Source: Streptomyces sp. ISL-94
Lineage (GTDB): Bacteria; Actinomycetota; Actinomycetes; Streptomycetales; Streptomycetaceae
Assembly (NCBI RefSeq): GCF_018614075.1
Contig: NZ_JAGGOZ010000045.1
Location: forward strand, 19,279 to 83,278
DNA length: 64,000 nucleotides
Direction: 5' to 3'
Under the pieces are notes generated by a model. The model was given only the letters and a program-made list of their open reading frames with translations, made no database searches and was not told the DNA's origin. The translations under genes were made by a program, and so were the position numbers. Of this stretch, positions 25,406 through 33,007 are shown piece after piece; position 1 is the stretch's first letter, and every line of letters begins with the position of its first letter.

Positions 25406-26038
25406 ATGACAGCGGAAGCGAAAGCCGTCAGCACGGTCACCACACCGGCGTCCCCTCCCCTGACGGAACGCCAGGAGGCGCGCCGCCGCCGGATCCTGCA
25501 CGCCAGCGCCCAGCTGGCCAGCCGGGGCGGCTTCGACGCCGTCCAGATGCGGGAGGTGGCGGAGGCCGCCGGCGTCGCCCTCGGCACGCTGTACCGGTAC
25601 TTCCCGTCCAAGGTGCACCTGCTGGTGGCCACCATGCAGGACCAGCTCCAGCACATGCACACCACGCTGCGCAAGCGCCCGCCGGCCGGCGACGACCCGG
25701 CGGCGCGGGTGGCGGAGACCCTGATGCGGGCCTTCCGGGCCCTCCAGCGGGAACCGCACCTGGCGGACGCGATGGTCCGGGCGCTGACGTTCGCGGACCG
25801 CAGCGTGAGCCCGGAGGTGGACACGGTCTCCCGGCTGACCACGGCGATCATCCTGGACGCGATGGGCCTGGAGGCCCCCCCGACGGCGGAGCAGCTCTCG
25901 GCGGTCCGGGTCATCGAGCACACCTGGCACTCGGCGCTGATCACCTGGCTCTCGGGGCGCGCCTCGATCGCCCAGGTCAAGATCGACATCGAGACCGTCT
26001 GCCGCCTGATCGACTTGACGGCCCCGGAAAAGTCCTGA
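25406..26038 (+). CDS. TetR-family repressor, KstR-like
   Basis: A 210-residue TetR regulator. The N-terminal HTH (residues about 24-70) contains GGFDAVQMREVAEAAGVALG then TLYRYFPSKVHLLVATM. This closely follows mycobacterial KstR (GGYEAVQMRAVADRADVAVG, YRYFPSKVHLLV), as recalled. KstR represses sterol catabolic genes and is released by steroid acyl-CoA ligands. The C-terminal ligand domain ends with HTWHSALITWLSGRASIAQV, again KstR-like. ATG at 25406. Five near-consensus KstR boxes in this window support the assignment, including one in its own upstream region. Confidence 0.85.
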   Translation: MTAEAKAVSTVTTPASPPLTERQEARRRRILHASAQLASRGGFDAVQMREVAEAAGVALGTLYRYFPSKVHLLVATMQDQLQHMHTTLRKRPPAGDDPAARVAETLMRAFRALQREPHLADAMVRALTFADRSVSPEVDTVSRLTTAIILDAMGLEAPPTAEQLSAVRVIEHTWHSALITWLSGRASIAQVKIDIETVCRLIDLTAPEKS

Positions 26039-26131
26039 AGCCGCCGGTACGGGGCTACGGGGGGCGGGGGCTTCGAGGCGTCACTCCGGGGCGGGGCATG
26101 TTCCGGGTCGGGGCGGCTCTACCTGCGCGAA

Positions 26132-26385
26132 ACAGCGGTGAGAGGTCCATCGGGAGCCCGAGACGCATCAGATCGCTACGCGCTTCGCACGGCTTGGCGT
26201 CCGACGGCCGTCTGGGGTTGGCCTCACGCCGGTCGGAGGTGGACCCGACCCGCACCGGACAGCGGCGCGAAGCCCACCCGGAGCCGCAGGCGCGTCAGAT
26301 CGCTACGCGCTTCGCACGGCTTGGCGTCCGACCGCCGCCTGGAGCTGATCTCGTTTAGGCCCACCCAGTCTGTTCATCGGCTCGT
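26132..26385. repeat. 127-bp-period tandem duplication in a gene-free gap
   Basis: The 431-bp gap after the KstR-like gene contains two copies of a 38-bp identical block (26168-26205 and 26295-26332, starting TCAGATCGCTACGCG), inside a more degenerate duplication of roughly 127 bp. No coding frame in either copy looks real. It may be a remnant of decayed coding DNA or a local amplification. Confidence 0.75.
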
Positions 26386-26469
26386 GGCCGCCCATCCCAC
26401 GGGCGAAACAGGTGCCTCGTCGCGTGCGTGATCGCGTGCGTGCGGAATGAGGCACCCACCTCCGGATGG

Positions 26470-26835
26470 TCAGCCGAGCGCGTTCTCGATCGCCTCGAAG
26501 ATGTCGGCGTCGGTCTCCTGCTGCCAGGTCGGAAGATCCGGCCAGTCTGCGACGTAGCCCGGCTTGGGGTCTCCGAAGTGCTTGAACATCTGGGCCGTCC
26601 AGCATGTGGCGACGAACCGGCTCTTCTGCTCACGCGACAGTCTTGACGCCTGACCACCGCTGATCTCGATGAACTGGCGGACTTGCTCGTACACCGAACC
26701 GGCGGCCTCTCGCTCCCACTCTGGTGTGTCGTCCCAGGGCGTGATGTAGCCGGTCTTCGGTTCGCCCGGGAAGTGCTCCTTCACACCAGTGATCCACGTT
26801 TCCCGGAACAGACGTGCGCCTTCGGTCTGCGACAT
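26470..26835 (-). CDS. hypothetical protein made of two related repeats
   Basis: A 121-residue soluble acidic protein. Two halves are clearly homologous: LFRETWITGVKEHFPGEPKT-GYITPWDDTPEWEREAAG and RFVATCWTAQMFKHFGDPKP-GYVADWPDLPTWQQETDA (hyphens mark my breaks). Shared features are a Trp-containing helix, H-F-G/PG-x-PKxGY and D-x-P-x-W. It lies 11 nt after the stop of the truncated XRE-TPR regulator, so it was probably co-expressed with it. Function not recognised. Confidence 0.7.
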   Translation of the reverse strand: MSQTEGARLFRETWITGVKEHFPGEPKTGYITPWDDTPEWEREAAGSVYEQVRQFIEISGGQASRLSREQKSRFVATCWTAQMFKHFGDPKPGYVADWPDLPTWQQETDADIFEAIENALG

Positions 26836-26846
26836 GGCTACCCCTC

Positions 26847-27695
26847 TCATCGGACTGCGTTCAACGCACCGATTTCGGCCCCCAGTTCGGCGATGCGCCG
26901 GTCCTGCGACAGCGGGCCGAACCCTTCTCGTAGATCCTGGAGTCTACGGGCGACGTATCCGGACGATGTCTGTCCGGCCAGGGCCAGAGCCTGTCGGCCG
27001 AAGGTGAGCACTTGGTCTGCATCGCCGCGCTGGGCACCGATCGAAGCAAGATCGGCCAGGACGGCGCCCCGGCGGCGCAGCGACTGCCCGGCGGACAGGG
27101 CGTCCTGGCCCAGTGCGTTTATGAGCGTGTGTTCGGCCAGGTCGAGCCGCCCCAGCTTCGCGTACCGCGACCCGCGCTCTTCGGCCAACCGTGACCCGTC
27201 GAATCGGAGCCATCCGCCGTTGTTGCTCTCGCCGCTCAGGTCCCGTACCCGCTCCGCCCGGTCGAGTGCCCGTTCGCATGCGGTCAGGTCACCGAGTCCC
27301 GCGTACGCCTCCGCCTGGACCGACGCGACCCAATGGCGGGTGGACAGCTGCCTGTCTCCTCGGTCGGCCACCCTCTCCGCTGCTGACAAGATCTGCGCGG
27401 CCTCGCGATACCGCCGCTCGGACATATCCAGGTACGCGTGCCGGACGAGCGCGCACGCCCACAGGTCGTAGGCTCCTGCCTCCTTGCCGGCAGATGCGGC
27501 AAGCGAGTACGAGGCGGCTGCGTCCGTGTACCTGTTGTTGTCGAACGCAAGCTCGCCGGCCAACTGGAAGAGATCCGCGGCCACGCTGCACAGGCTCCTG
27601 GAGCCCCGCTGCGGGCTCCCGTCCAAGGTGGCGTTCAACGCGGAGAGCTGGTTCCGTACGACCGGGTAGACGGAGCCCTTGGTCTGGGCGAGTAG
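26847..27695 (-). pseudogene. XRE-TPR regulator, 5' part lost at an IS200/IS605 end
   Basis: About 280 codons of a tetratricopeptide-rich C-terminal region are intact from LLAQTKGSVYPVVRNQLSAL to the stop: LFQLAGELAFDNNRYTDAAA, SYSLAASAGKEAGAYDLWAC and AQAYA-like AEAYAGLGDLTACERAL. Streptomyces XRE regulators with such tails have an N-terminal HTH, which is absent here. The reading breaks exactly at GCACTTCAA, the right end of a transposon remnant (27696). Upstream of that lie unrelated plus-strand genes, so the 5' half was removed rather than displaced. The open frame continuing into the element is fortuitous. Confidence 0.75.
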
Positions 27696-27920
27696 TTGAA
27701 GTGCTCTCCCGGCTGAAGCCGGGAGGTTCCTGCTTACCTTGCGGTAGCGGGCTTGACGCGCTTGGCACGCCTGACGACTGCCCTCCCGGCAGCCGGGATG
27801 AGCGCGTGGCCCATCCGGTACAGATGCAACACGTTCCGGGCCGCGTTCCAGTCGGCGTTGCCCGACCAGCCGCAGTCCGGGTTCTTGCACACGAACACGG
27901 CCTGGGACTCCCGGCTCCCG
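27696..27920 (-). mobile_element. IS200/IS605-family right-end remnant with TnpB C-terminus
   Basis: The fragment contains the last ~62 codons of a tnpB gene (27734-27920): QAVFVCKNPDCGWSGNADWN then AARNVLHLYRMGHAL. This has one zinc-finger CxxxxC pair and the third RuvC-like Asp in ADWNAARN. Downstream is the typical subterminal hairpin CTCCCGGC-TGAA-GCCGGGAG (27706-27725), and the element ends TTCAA at 27696. No tnpA, left end or upstream tnpB is present, so it cannot be active. It interrupts the XRE-TPR gene. Confidence 0.8.
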
Positions 27921-28010
27921 GCGCCGGACCCCGAACGGTCGGCTTCGCCACGGCCACGAGAGGTCGGTCCGGTGATCCGGGGCCTGGGTGACGGCGAGCC
28001 GCGGGTGCTC

Positions 28011-28184
28011 ATGACCGTGCGGGTGTCGCGGGATTCAGGGCGGACGTGGGGGCAGGAATCCGCGGTGCGTGAGGGCGATCCGGTGGTGGTGCTGCCGAAC
28101 CCGCACATGTATCCGCCGTGCGGCTGCGTGCGATGTACGGGGCGGCGGACGGTCGCGGCACGGTCGCTGCGGTCGTCTTCGTGA
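28011..28184 (+). CDS. small Cys-containing hypothetical protein
   Basis: A 57-residue protein starting MTVRVSRDSGRTWGQ and containing PPCGCVRCTGRR, a CxCxxC-like cluster that could bind a metal. Similar small proteins (VRVSxDxGRTWG ... PPCxCxRC) occur beside XRE regulators in Streptomyces, as recalled. GTG at 27972 is an alternative in-frame start adding 13 residues. It lies in the decayed patch next to the transposon remnant. Confidence 0.55.
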   Translation: MTVRVSRDSGRTWGQESAVREGDPVVVLPNPHMYPPCGCVRCTGRRTVAARSLRSSS

Positions 28185-28213
28185 GGGATCGATTCGACTC
28201 TGAGGAGGCTGGC

Positions 28214-28345
28214 ATGGGTTGGGGAACCGGCAAGGGTGGCGGCGGGAGCGATGGGAAGCACTCGGGGAAGAAGGATCCGGGTACGGCCAAGCCGTCCCCG
28301 GATACGGCGCAGCCGAAGCCTGACCCGAAGCACAAGGGGAAGTAG
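28214..28345 (+). CDS. small Gly/Lys/Pro-rich protein
   Basis: A 43-residue hydrophilic peptide beginning MGWGTGKGGGGSDGKHSGKK and ending in KPDPKHKGK. The ATG has an excellent ribosome site (GAGGAGG, 5-nt spacing), which supports real translation. The downstream neighbour is a remnant of a peptide-maturation-type methyltransferase, so a precursor-peptide role is conceivable, but no core motif is recognised. Confidence 0.55.
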   Translation: MGWGTGKGGGGSDGKHSGKKDPGTAKPSPDTAQPKPDPKHKGK

Positions 28346-28355
28346 GCGTACGCGG

Positions 28356-29185
28356 ATGGTGAGCAGCGGAGGAGCCGAGCCGGCTGCCATGCGGGGCCTG
28401 CTCGGCGTGATGGAGGAAGGTCTCGGGGCGCCCTTGGCTGCGGTCTGGGAGCGCGCTTATTGGGGAGTTGCCCGGCACGCCTTCCTGCCCGGGAGGGTGT
28501 GGATCGGGGATGGCCTGGCGGAGTGTTCCCGGGATGCGGCGCCCGATACCTGGTTGCGTCATGCCTACGCCGACACCCCGGTGGTCACCCAGGTCAACGA
28601 CGGGCAGGAGACGGAGCCCGGTGGGGTGATCCTGGCACCGTGGGAGTCGCCGTGGTTCTGCTACGGGCTGCTGAGGGTGACCGTGGACGGGTACGGGGTC
28701 GCCTCGGGAGCCTTCTCTCCGTACTCGGCGTTCATGCTGATGCGCGGGCAGCGTACCGATCTGCGGATCTTCCGCGACGTGGTGCGAGATGCCCATGTGC
28801 CGACCGAGTCTTCGACGCGACTCTCGCCTTGGGGGTGTCCGGCGACGACTGTGCCGCGCAGTTCGCGGTCGGGCTCCAGCTCCGTGATGTATGGCGGACC
28901 TGGCACGACAACCCTGACGTGGAGGGGGTGGCGTCGCGGCTGTGGCTGGCCACCACCGACGCGACGTCCTGGGCCGCCGTGGACTGGGACGGGCGGAGCT
29001 CCGGCCGGTTCACCGTGTGGGAGCACGGGCCTCGGCGTCTGTGGGAGTCCGTCGAGGCGGCCTACGCCTGGTGGCGCGGCATGGGCCGGCCCGGGCCGGA
29101 GCGGTTCGGGCTGACAGTCGCCCCCGACGGCAATCATGTCCCTTGGCTCGACAGCCCCGACCACCCGGTCCCCGACCTGAGCTGA
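28356..29185 (+). pseudogene. FxLD/TgmC-type peptide methyltransferase, SAM core deleted and frameshifted
   Basis: The N-terminal part (LAAVWERAYWGVARHAFLPG, WLRHAYADTPVVTQVNDGQ) and C-terminal part (FAVGLQLRDVWRTWHDNPDV, LWLATTDATSWAAVDWDG, GPERFGLTVAPDGNHVPWLD) match the protein-isoaspartate-methyltransferase-like enzymes linked to ATP-grasp or FxLD peptides. Between them, VNDGQ runs directly into ETEPGGVILAPWESPWFCYG; the SAM-binding core expected there (SSSSMPSLVARML and a GxGxG motif) is missing. In addition, one G appears lost from a run near 28845, shifting frame after RLSPWG. Inactive on both counts. Confidence 0.7.
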
Positions 29186-29319
29186 TCTGATGCCCGAGGA
29201 ATGAGTCTCTGTTGTGCGGGTGAGAACTCGACGGGAGAATCGGCGCAGGAGAACGGGGTTGTGGTGGGAATGAGTTGGCGGTCGGTCGGCGCATCTCGGC
29301 CCCCGAGGGGGGAGATGCG

Positions 29320-29547
29320 ATGAGCCGGAGCATTGATCTGAAGTTCTCGTACGAGATCGCCAAGTTCACGGCTGGGCGGATGCCGGATGGTCATGCCCGC
29401 AGCACCTTGCGGAACGCGCAGCCTCATCCCTGGCGCGGGCGGGGAAACCCTCAGAGGATCGAGGAGGGTGCGGCTCCTCGGGTCGCAGAGGATGTCTTCG
29501 ATGCGCTCAAGGAACTGCACTGGATTTGCGGCAGGACCCCGCGATAG
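29320..29547 (+). CDS. small hypothetical protein, possibly frameshifted at its 3' end
   Basis: A 75-residue protein starting MSRSIDLKFSYEIAKFTAGR, with GGGGGAG 5 nt before the ATG. After the stop, another frame reads on plausibly (QDPAIGRPDTSNINARTVGR, then LGVSEPFPEVKRR and a stop at about 29657). The original protein may therefore have been about 110 residues with a frameshift around 29520. No family recognised. The remaining gap to 29717 shows nothing else. Confidence 0.45.
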   Translation: MSRSIDLKFSYEIAKFTAGRMPDGHARSTLRNAQPHPWRGRGNPQRIEEGAAPRVAEDVFDALKELHWICGRTPR

Positions 29548-29717
29548 GCAGGCCCGACACGAGCAACATCAACGCGCGCACCGTGGGGCGGTGCGCCAAC
29601 ACCGTTGCTCGATCGCTGGGGGTATCCGAGCCGTTCCCGGAGGTGAAGAGGCGCTAGGTTCCGCGTGCCCACGGACCCTGGTGTCCGGCGCGCACCGGGG
29701 TCCGCCGGGCCGGGCGG

Positions 29718-29951
29718 CTACTCCTCCGGCGGGAAGACCGGCTCGCCCGTTGCCGCCAGGGTGATCAGGATGGCTTCGACGGGGCAGCCTTCGGCCGCCG
29801 TCAGGATCGGCTCGTTCGCGTCCGTTTGCGGGGTGCGCGGGTGCGACTGGCGTGCCGAGTCGAGGGTGAAGCCGTCCGGGGCGTGGTTCACGCACATGCC
29901 CGAGCCGATGCAGACGCCCCGGTCCACCTCGACCTGCCAGCGGTCTCCCAT
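29718..29951 (-). CDS. ferredoxin, 3Fe-4S type (P450 redox partner type)
   Basis: A 77-residue ferredoxin. The cluster ligands are Cys in VCIGSGMCVNHAP and in EGCPVEAI, giving the three-Cys CxxxxxC...CP pattern of single 3Fe-4S ferredoxins that feed cytochromes P450. ATG at 29951 overlaps the TGA of the aldehyde dehydrogenase by one base (TGATG), so it is translationally coupled. No P450 is adjacent; the CYP125-like P450 at 50.8 kb, with a similar operator upstream, is a candidate partner (inference). Confidence 0.88.
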   Translation of the reverse strand: MGDRWQVEVDRGVCIGSGMCVNHAPDGFTLDSARQSHPRTPQTDANEPILTAAEGCPVEAILITLAATGEPVFPPEE

Positions 29952-31414
29952 CAGGCGCCCGCCTCGTAGCCTGCGGGGAGGTGGATCATCTTGTGCTCCA
30001 GGTACTCGCTCAGGCCTTCCGGGCCGAACTCCCGGCCCACGCCGCTGCTCTTGTAGCCGCCGAACGGGCCGAGCATGTCCAGGCTGAAGGTGTTCACGTT
30101 GAAGGTGCCCGTCCGGATCTGCCGGGCGAAGTCGATGCCGTGGGCCACATCGCCGGTCCACACGCTGCCGCTCAGGCCGAAGTCGGAGTCGTTCGCGATC
30201 CGGGCGGCCTCCGCCTCGTCCCCGTACGGGATCAGGCACACGACCGGGCCGAAGATCTCCTCGCGGGCGATCCGCATGGAGTTGTCGACGTCGCCGAAGA
30301 GGGTGGGCTCGACGTACCAGCCCCGTTCGAGGCCGGCCGGGCGGCCGCCGCCCGCCAGGACCTTGGCGCCCTCCTCCTGGCCGATGCGGATGTAGTCCAG
30401 GGAGCGCTGCTGCTGGCGCCGGGCCACGAGCGGGCCGAGCTGGGTCGCCGGGTCGAGGGGGTCGCCGACGACGAGGGCGCTCGCCGCCGCCGCGAGGGCG
30501 TCGGCGATCTCGTCGTAGCGGCTGCGCGGCGCGAGGACGCGGGTCTGGGCCACGCACGCCTGGCCGTTGTTCATCCAGGCGGCCGGGACGATCCCGGCGA
30601 TCGTGGTCTCCAGGTCGGCGTCCGGGAGGATGACGGCGGCGGACTTGCCGCCGAGTTCGAGGGTGACCCGGGTGAGGTTGCGGGCCGCGACCTCCATCAC
30701 GCGCTTGCCGGCCGCGACCGAGCCGGTGAAGGCGACCTTGTCGACGCCGGGGTGGCCGACCAGGTACTCGCTGACCTCCCGTTCGGCGGGCAGGATCGAC
30801 AGCACGCCCTCCGGCACGCCGGCCTCGCGCGCGATGTCGGCGAGGATGTAGGAGTCCAGCGGGGATTCGGGGGACGGCTTGAGGATGACCGTGGAGCCGC
30901 TGAGCAGCGCCGGGGCCAGCTTGGCCGCCGCCACGAACTGCGGGACGTTCCACGGGATGACGGCCGCGACGACGCCCACCGGCTCGCGGCGCACCAGGAT
31001 CGGGCCGAGCACGCCCTGGCGGTACTCCTCGTACGGGTAGGCGCGCGCGACCGTGATCGCGGCGTCGTAGACCATCATCGGGCCCAGCGCCTGGGCGAGG
31101 ATGCTCCAGGAGTACGGGGATCCGTTCTGGGAGCTGATCGAGCGGGCGATCTCCTCGTGCCGGACGGCTATGGCGTCCTTGATGCGGGTGACGACGGCGA
31201 TCCGCTCGTCGAGGGACATCCGGGGCCAGGGGCCCTCGTCGAAGGCCTTGCGCGCGGCCTCGACGGCCCGGTCGACGTCCGCCTTCGCGGCGTGCGGGAC
31301 GGAGCCGATGACCTGCTCGGTGTGGGGGGAGACGACCTGGATCCTGTCGGTGCCCTGCGGATCCGTCCATTCCCCGCCGATGAACAGTTGTCCGTGTTCC
31401 ACGAGCTCGGTCAT
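29951..31414 (-). CDS. NAD(P)-dependent aldehyde dehydrogenase
   Basis: A 487-residue aldehyde dehydrogenase. Motifs: IPWNVPQFVAAAKLAPALLS (cofactor site), FTGSVAAGKRVME, the catalytic Glu in LELGGKSAAVIL and the catalytic Cys in NNGQACVAQTRVL, then EIFGPVVCLIPY and FGGYKSSGVGREFG. It oxidises an aldehyde to an acid, possibly after alcohol formation by a P450. ATG at 31414 has AGGAGG upstream. A 7-bp inverted repeat that includes a KstR-like box lies 30-48 bp upstream. It forms an operon with the ferredoxin. Confidence 0.93.
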   Translation of the reverse strand: MTELVEHGQLFIGGEWTDPQGTDRIQVVSPHTEQVIGSVPHAAKADVDRAVEAARKAFDEGPWPRMSLDERIAVVTRIKDAIAVRHEEIARSISSQNGSPYSWSILAQALGPMMVYDAAITVARAYPYEEYRQGVLGPILVRREPVGVVAAVIPWNVPQFVAAAKLAPALLSGSTVILKPSPESPLDSYILADIAREAGVPEGVLSILPAEREVSEYLVGHPGVDKVAFTGSVAAGKRVMEVAARNLTRVTLELGGKSAAVILPDADLETTIAGIVPAAWMNNGQACVAQTRVLAPRSRYDEIADALAAAASALVVGDPLDPATQLGPLVARRQQQRSLDYIRIGQEEGAKVLAGGGRPAGLERGWYVEPTLFGDVDNSMRIAREEIFGPVVCLIPYGDEAEAARIANDSDFGLSGSVWTGDVAHGIDFARQIRTGTFNVNTFSLDMLGPFGGYKSSGVGREFGPEGLSEYLEHKMIHLPAGYEAGA

Positions 31415-31443
31415 GGCTGATGCCTCCTGCGGCTTGGCGTTCC

Positions 31444-31462
31444 AGAACTGATACCAGTTCTA
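31444..31462. promoter_or_regulatory. inverted repeat with KstR-like box upstream of aldehyde dehydrogenase
   Basis: AGAACTG-ATAC-CAGTTCT is a perfect 7-bp inverted repeat. On the minus strand, 31449-31462 reads TAGAACTGGTATCA, one mismatch from TnnAACnnGTTnnA. It is placed to control the aldehyde dehydrogenase/ferredoxin operon and possibly the divergent MBL gene. Confidence 0.6.
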
Positions 31463-31620
31463 GTTGGAGGAGTCCACGGGCAGGACGGAACAGCCCGGAA
31501 GATCCAACGACTAGTCAGGAGCCGCTGGAGATGGTCGACTTGGGCTACCGGTTCAGAAGTGAAACGGGTTCTTGTTCTTTGAGATTCGTGACTTCGCCTA
31601 GTTCGCAGACAGGGGGCCTC

Positions 31621-32670
31621 ATGTCAGAGGACACGTCACAGGTGACCGATCACGGTGGCGGGGTGTGGGCGATCAAGGTCCCCATCCCCGACAACCCGCT
31701 CGGGCACACCCTCGTCCACGTCCTCGACACCGACCGCGGCCCGGTCCTCGTCGACACCGGCTGGGACGACCCCGCCTCGTGGGACACCCTCGTCGCCGGC
31801 CTCGCCGCGCTCGGCATCGCCGTCGCCGACGTCCACGGCGTGGTCATCACCCACCACCACCCCGACCACCACGGCCTGTCCGGCCAGGTCCGCGAGGCGT
31901 CCGGCGCCTGGATCGCCATGCACGCCGCCGACACCGAGGTCGTCGTACGGACGCGCGCCGCCGAGCCCGGCGTCTGGTTCGACTACATGAGCGAGAAGCT
32001 CGCCGCGGCCGGAGCCCCCGAGGAGCACATCGCTCCGCTGCGCGCCGCCCGCGCGAGCGGCCGCATGCGCACCCTGCCCGGGCTGCGGGCCGCCGTCCCC
32101 GACCGGGAGATCGTCCCCGCCGAGCTGCTGCCCCTCGCCGGGCGCCGGCTGCGGGCGATCTGGACCCCCGGCCACACCCCCGGCCACGTCTGCCTGCACC
32201 TGGAGGAGGCCCATCCGGCCAACCTCCCCGGCAACGGGCGCCTCTTCTCCGGGGACCACCTGCTCCCCGGGATCTCCCCCCACATCGGCCTGTACGAGGC
32301 CCCGGAGGACCCCCGCGTCACCGACCCCCTCGGGGACTACCTCGACTCCCTCGAACGCATCGGCCGCCTCCGGCCCGCCGAGGTGCTCCCCGCCCACCAG
32401 CACGCCTTCACCGACGCGCCCGCCCGCGTACGGGAGCTGCTGCACCACCACGAGGAGCGGCTGACCGGGCTGTGGGCGCTGCTCGCCGAGCCGCTCACCC
32501 CGTGGGGGCTGGCGGAGCGGATGGAGTGGAACCGCCCCTGGGAGCAGATCCCGTACGGCTCCCGCAACATCGCGGTCTCGGAGGCGGAGGCCCACCTGCG
32601 GCGGCTGGTGAAACAGGGCCGCGCGGAGGCGGTCCCGGGCAGCGACCCGGTGGCGTACCGCGCCCTGTGA
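31621..32670 (+). CDS. metallo-beta-lactamase-fold hydrolase
   Basis: A 349-residue MBL-fold protein. Metal-binding motif THHHPDHHG (HxHxDH type) sits near residue 77, with later ligands in WTPGHTPGHVCLH and FSGDHLLPGISPHIGLY. The C-terminal third (GLAERMEWNRPWEQIPYGSR and AEAHLRRLVKQGRAEA) resembles a winged-helix tail found in LACTB2/Rv3677c-like hydrolases. Possible thioesterase or ribonuclease-like activity. ATG at 31621. It diverges from the aldehyde dehydrogenase over a 206-bp region. Confidence 0.88.
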   Translation: MSEDTSQVTDHGGGVWAIKVPIPDNPLGHTLVHVLDTDRGPVLVDTGWDDPASWDTLVAGLAALGIAVADVHGVVITHHHPDHHGLSGQVREASGAWIAMHAADTEVVVRTRAAEPGVWFDYMSEKLAAAGAPEEHIAPLRAARASGRMRTLPGLRAAVPDREIVPAELLPLAGRRLRAIWTPGHTPGHVCLHLEEAHPANLPGNGRLFSGDHLLPGISPHIGLYEAPEDPRVTDPLGDYLDSLERIGRLRPAEVLPAHQHAFTDAPARVRELLHHHEERLTGLWALLAEPLTPWGLAERMEWNRPWEQIPYGSRNIAVSEAEAHLRRLVKQGRAEAVPGSDPVAYRAL

Positions 32671-32739
32671 GGCTCGGGCGGCGCCTCGGGCGGTGCGTCG
32701 GCCGGTAAGGGGTGCTCCAGCCCGGCGCCACCGGTCTCG

Positions 32740-32890
32740 CGGGCTACGGGCCGGTAGAGTGAGCCCGTCGTCCACACTTTCGTACGGGGGGAAGCCGGTG
32801 CAATTCCGGCGCTGACCCGCAACCGTGACCCACTCGCGGCGCCACCCCGGCGCCGCCCGGGCGGGGAGCCGGAATGCCCCGGACCGGAGT
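32740..32890 (+). promoter_or_regulatory. adenosylcobalamin riboswitch
   Basis: The conserved core is readable: GGGGGGAAGCCGGTGCAATT then CCGGCGCTGACCCGCAACCG, followed by a B12-box-like GAGCCGGAATGCC near 32873-32885. This matches the cobalamin riboswitch consensus. It lies in the 337-bp leader before the secreted protein/ECF transporter operon and would shut it down when cobalamin is plentiful. Boundaries are approximate. Confidence 0.88.
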
Positions 32891-32901
32891 GCGCGGCTCG
32901 C

Positions 32902-32922
32902 GCCGCCGGGTCCCCCGGCGGC
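32902..32922 (+). terminator. GC-rich hairpin in the riboswitch expression platform
   Basis: GCCGCCGGG-TCC-CCCGGCGGC, a perfect 9-bp stem directly after the aptamer and 85 nt before the first gene. It probably forms the ligand-dependent terminator or a structure hiding the ribosome site downstream. Confidence 0.6.
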
Positions 32923-33007
32923 CGGCACCGTCGAGGCAAACGGAGCCGGAGCCCGGTACCCCTGCGTGCCTGCCTCCCGCTCCCCAGCAGGAGAGGCACC
33001 CGCCCCC

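Noticed and set aside
27734..27920. Functional tnpB/TnpB-nuclease
   Set aside because: Only the C-terminal ~62 codons remain; two of the three catalytic acidic residues and the left end are missing.
28236..28356. N-terminal extension of the methyltransferase pseudogene frame
   Set aside because: It overlaps the better-supported small Gly/Lys-rich gene in another frame and has no ribosome site.
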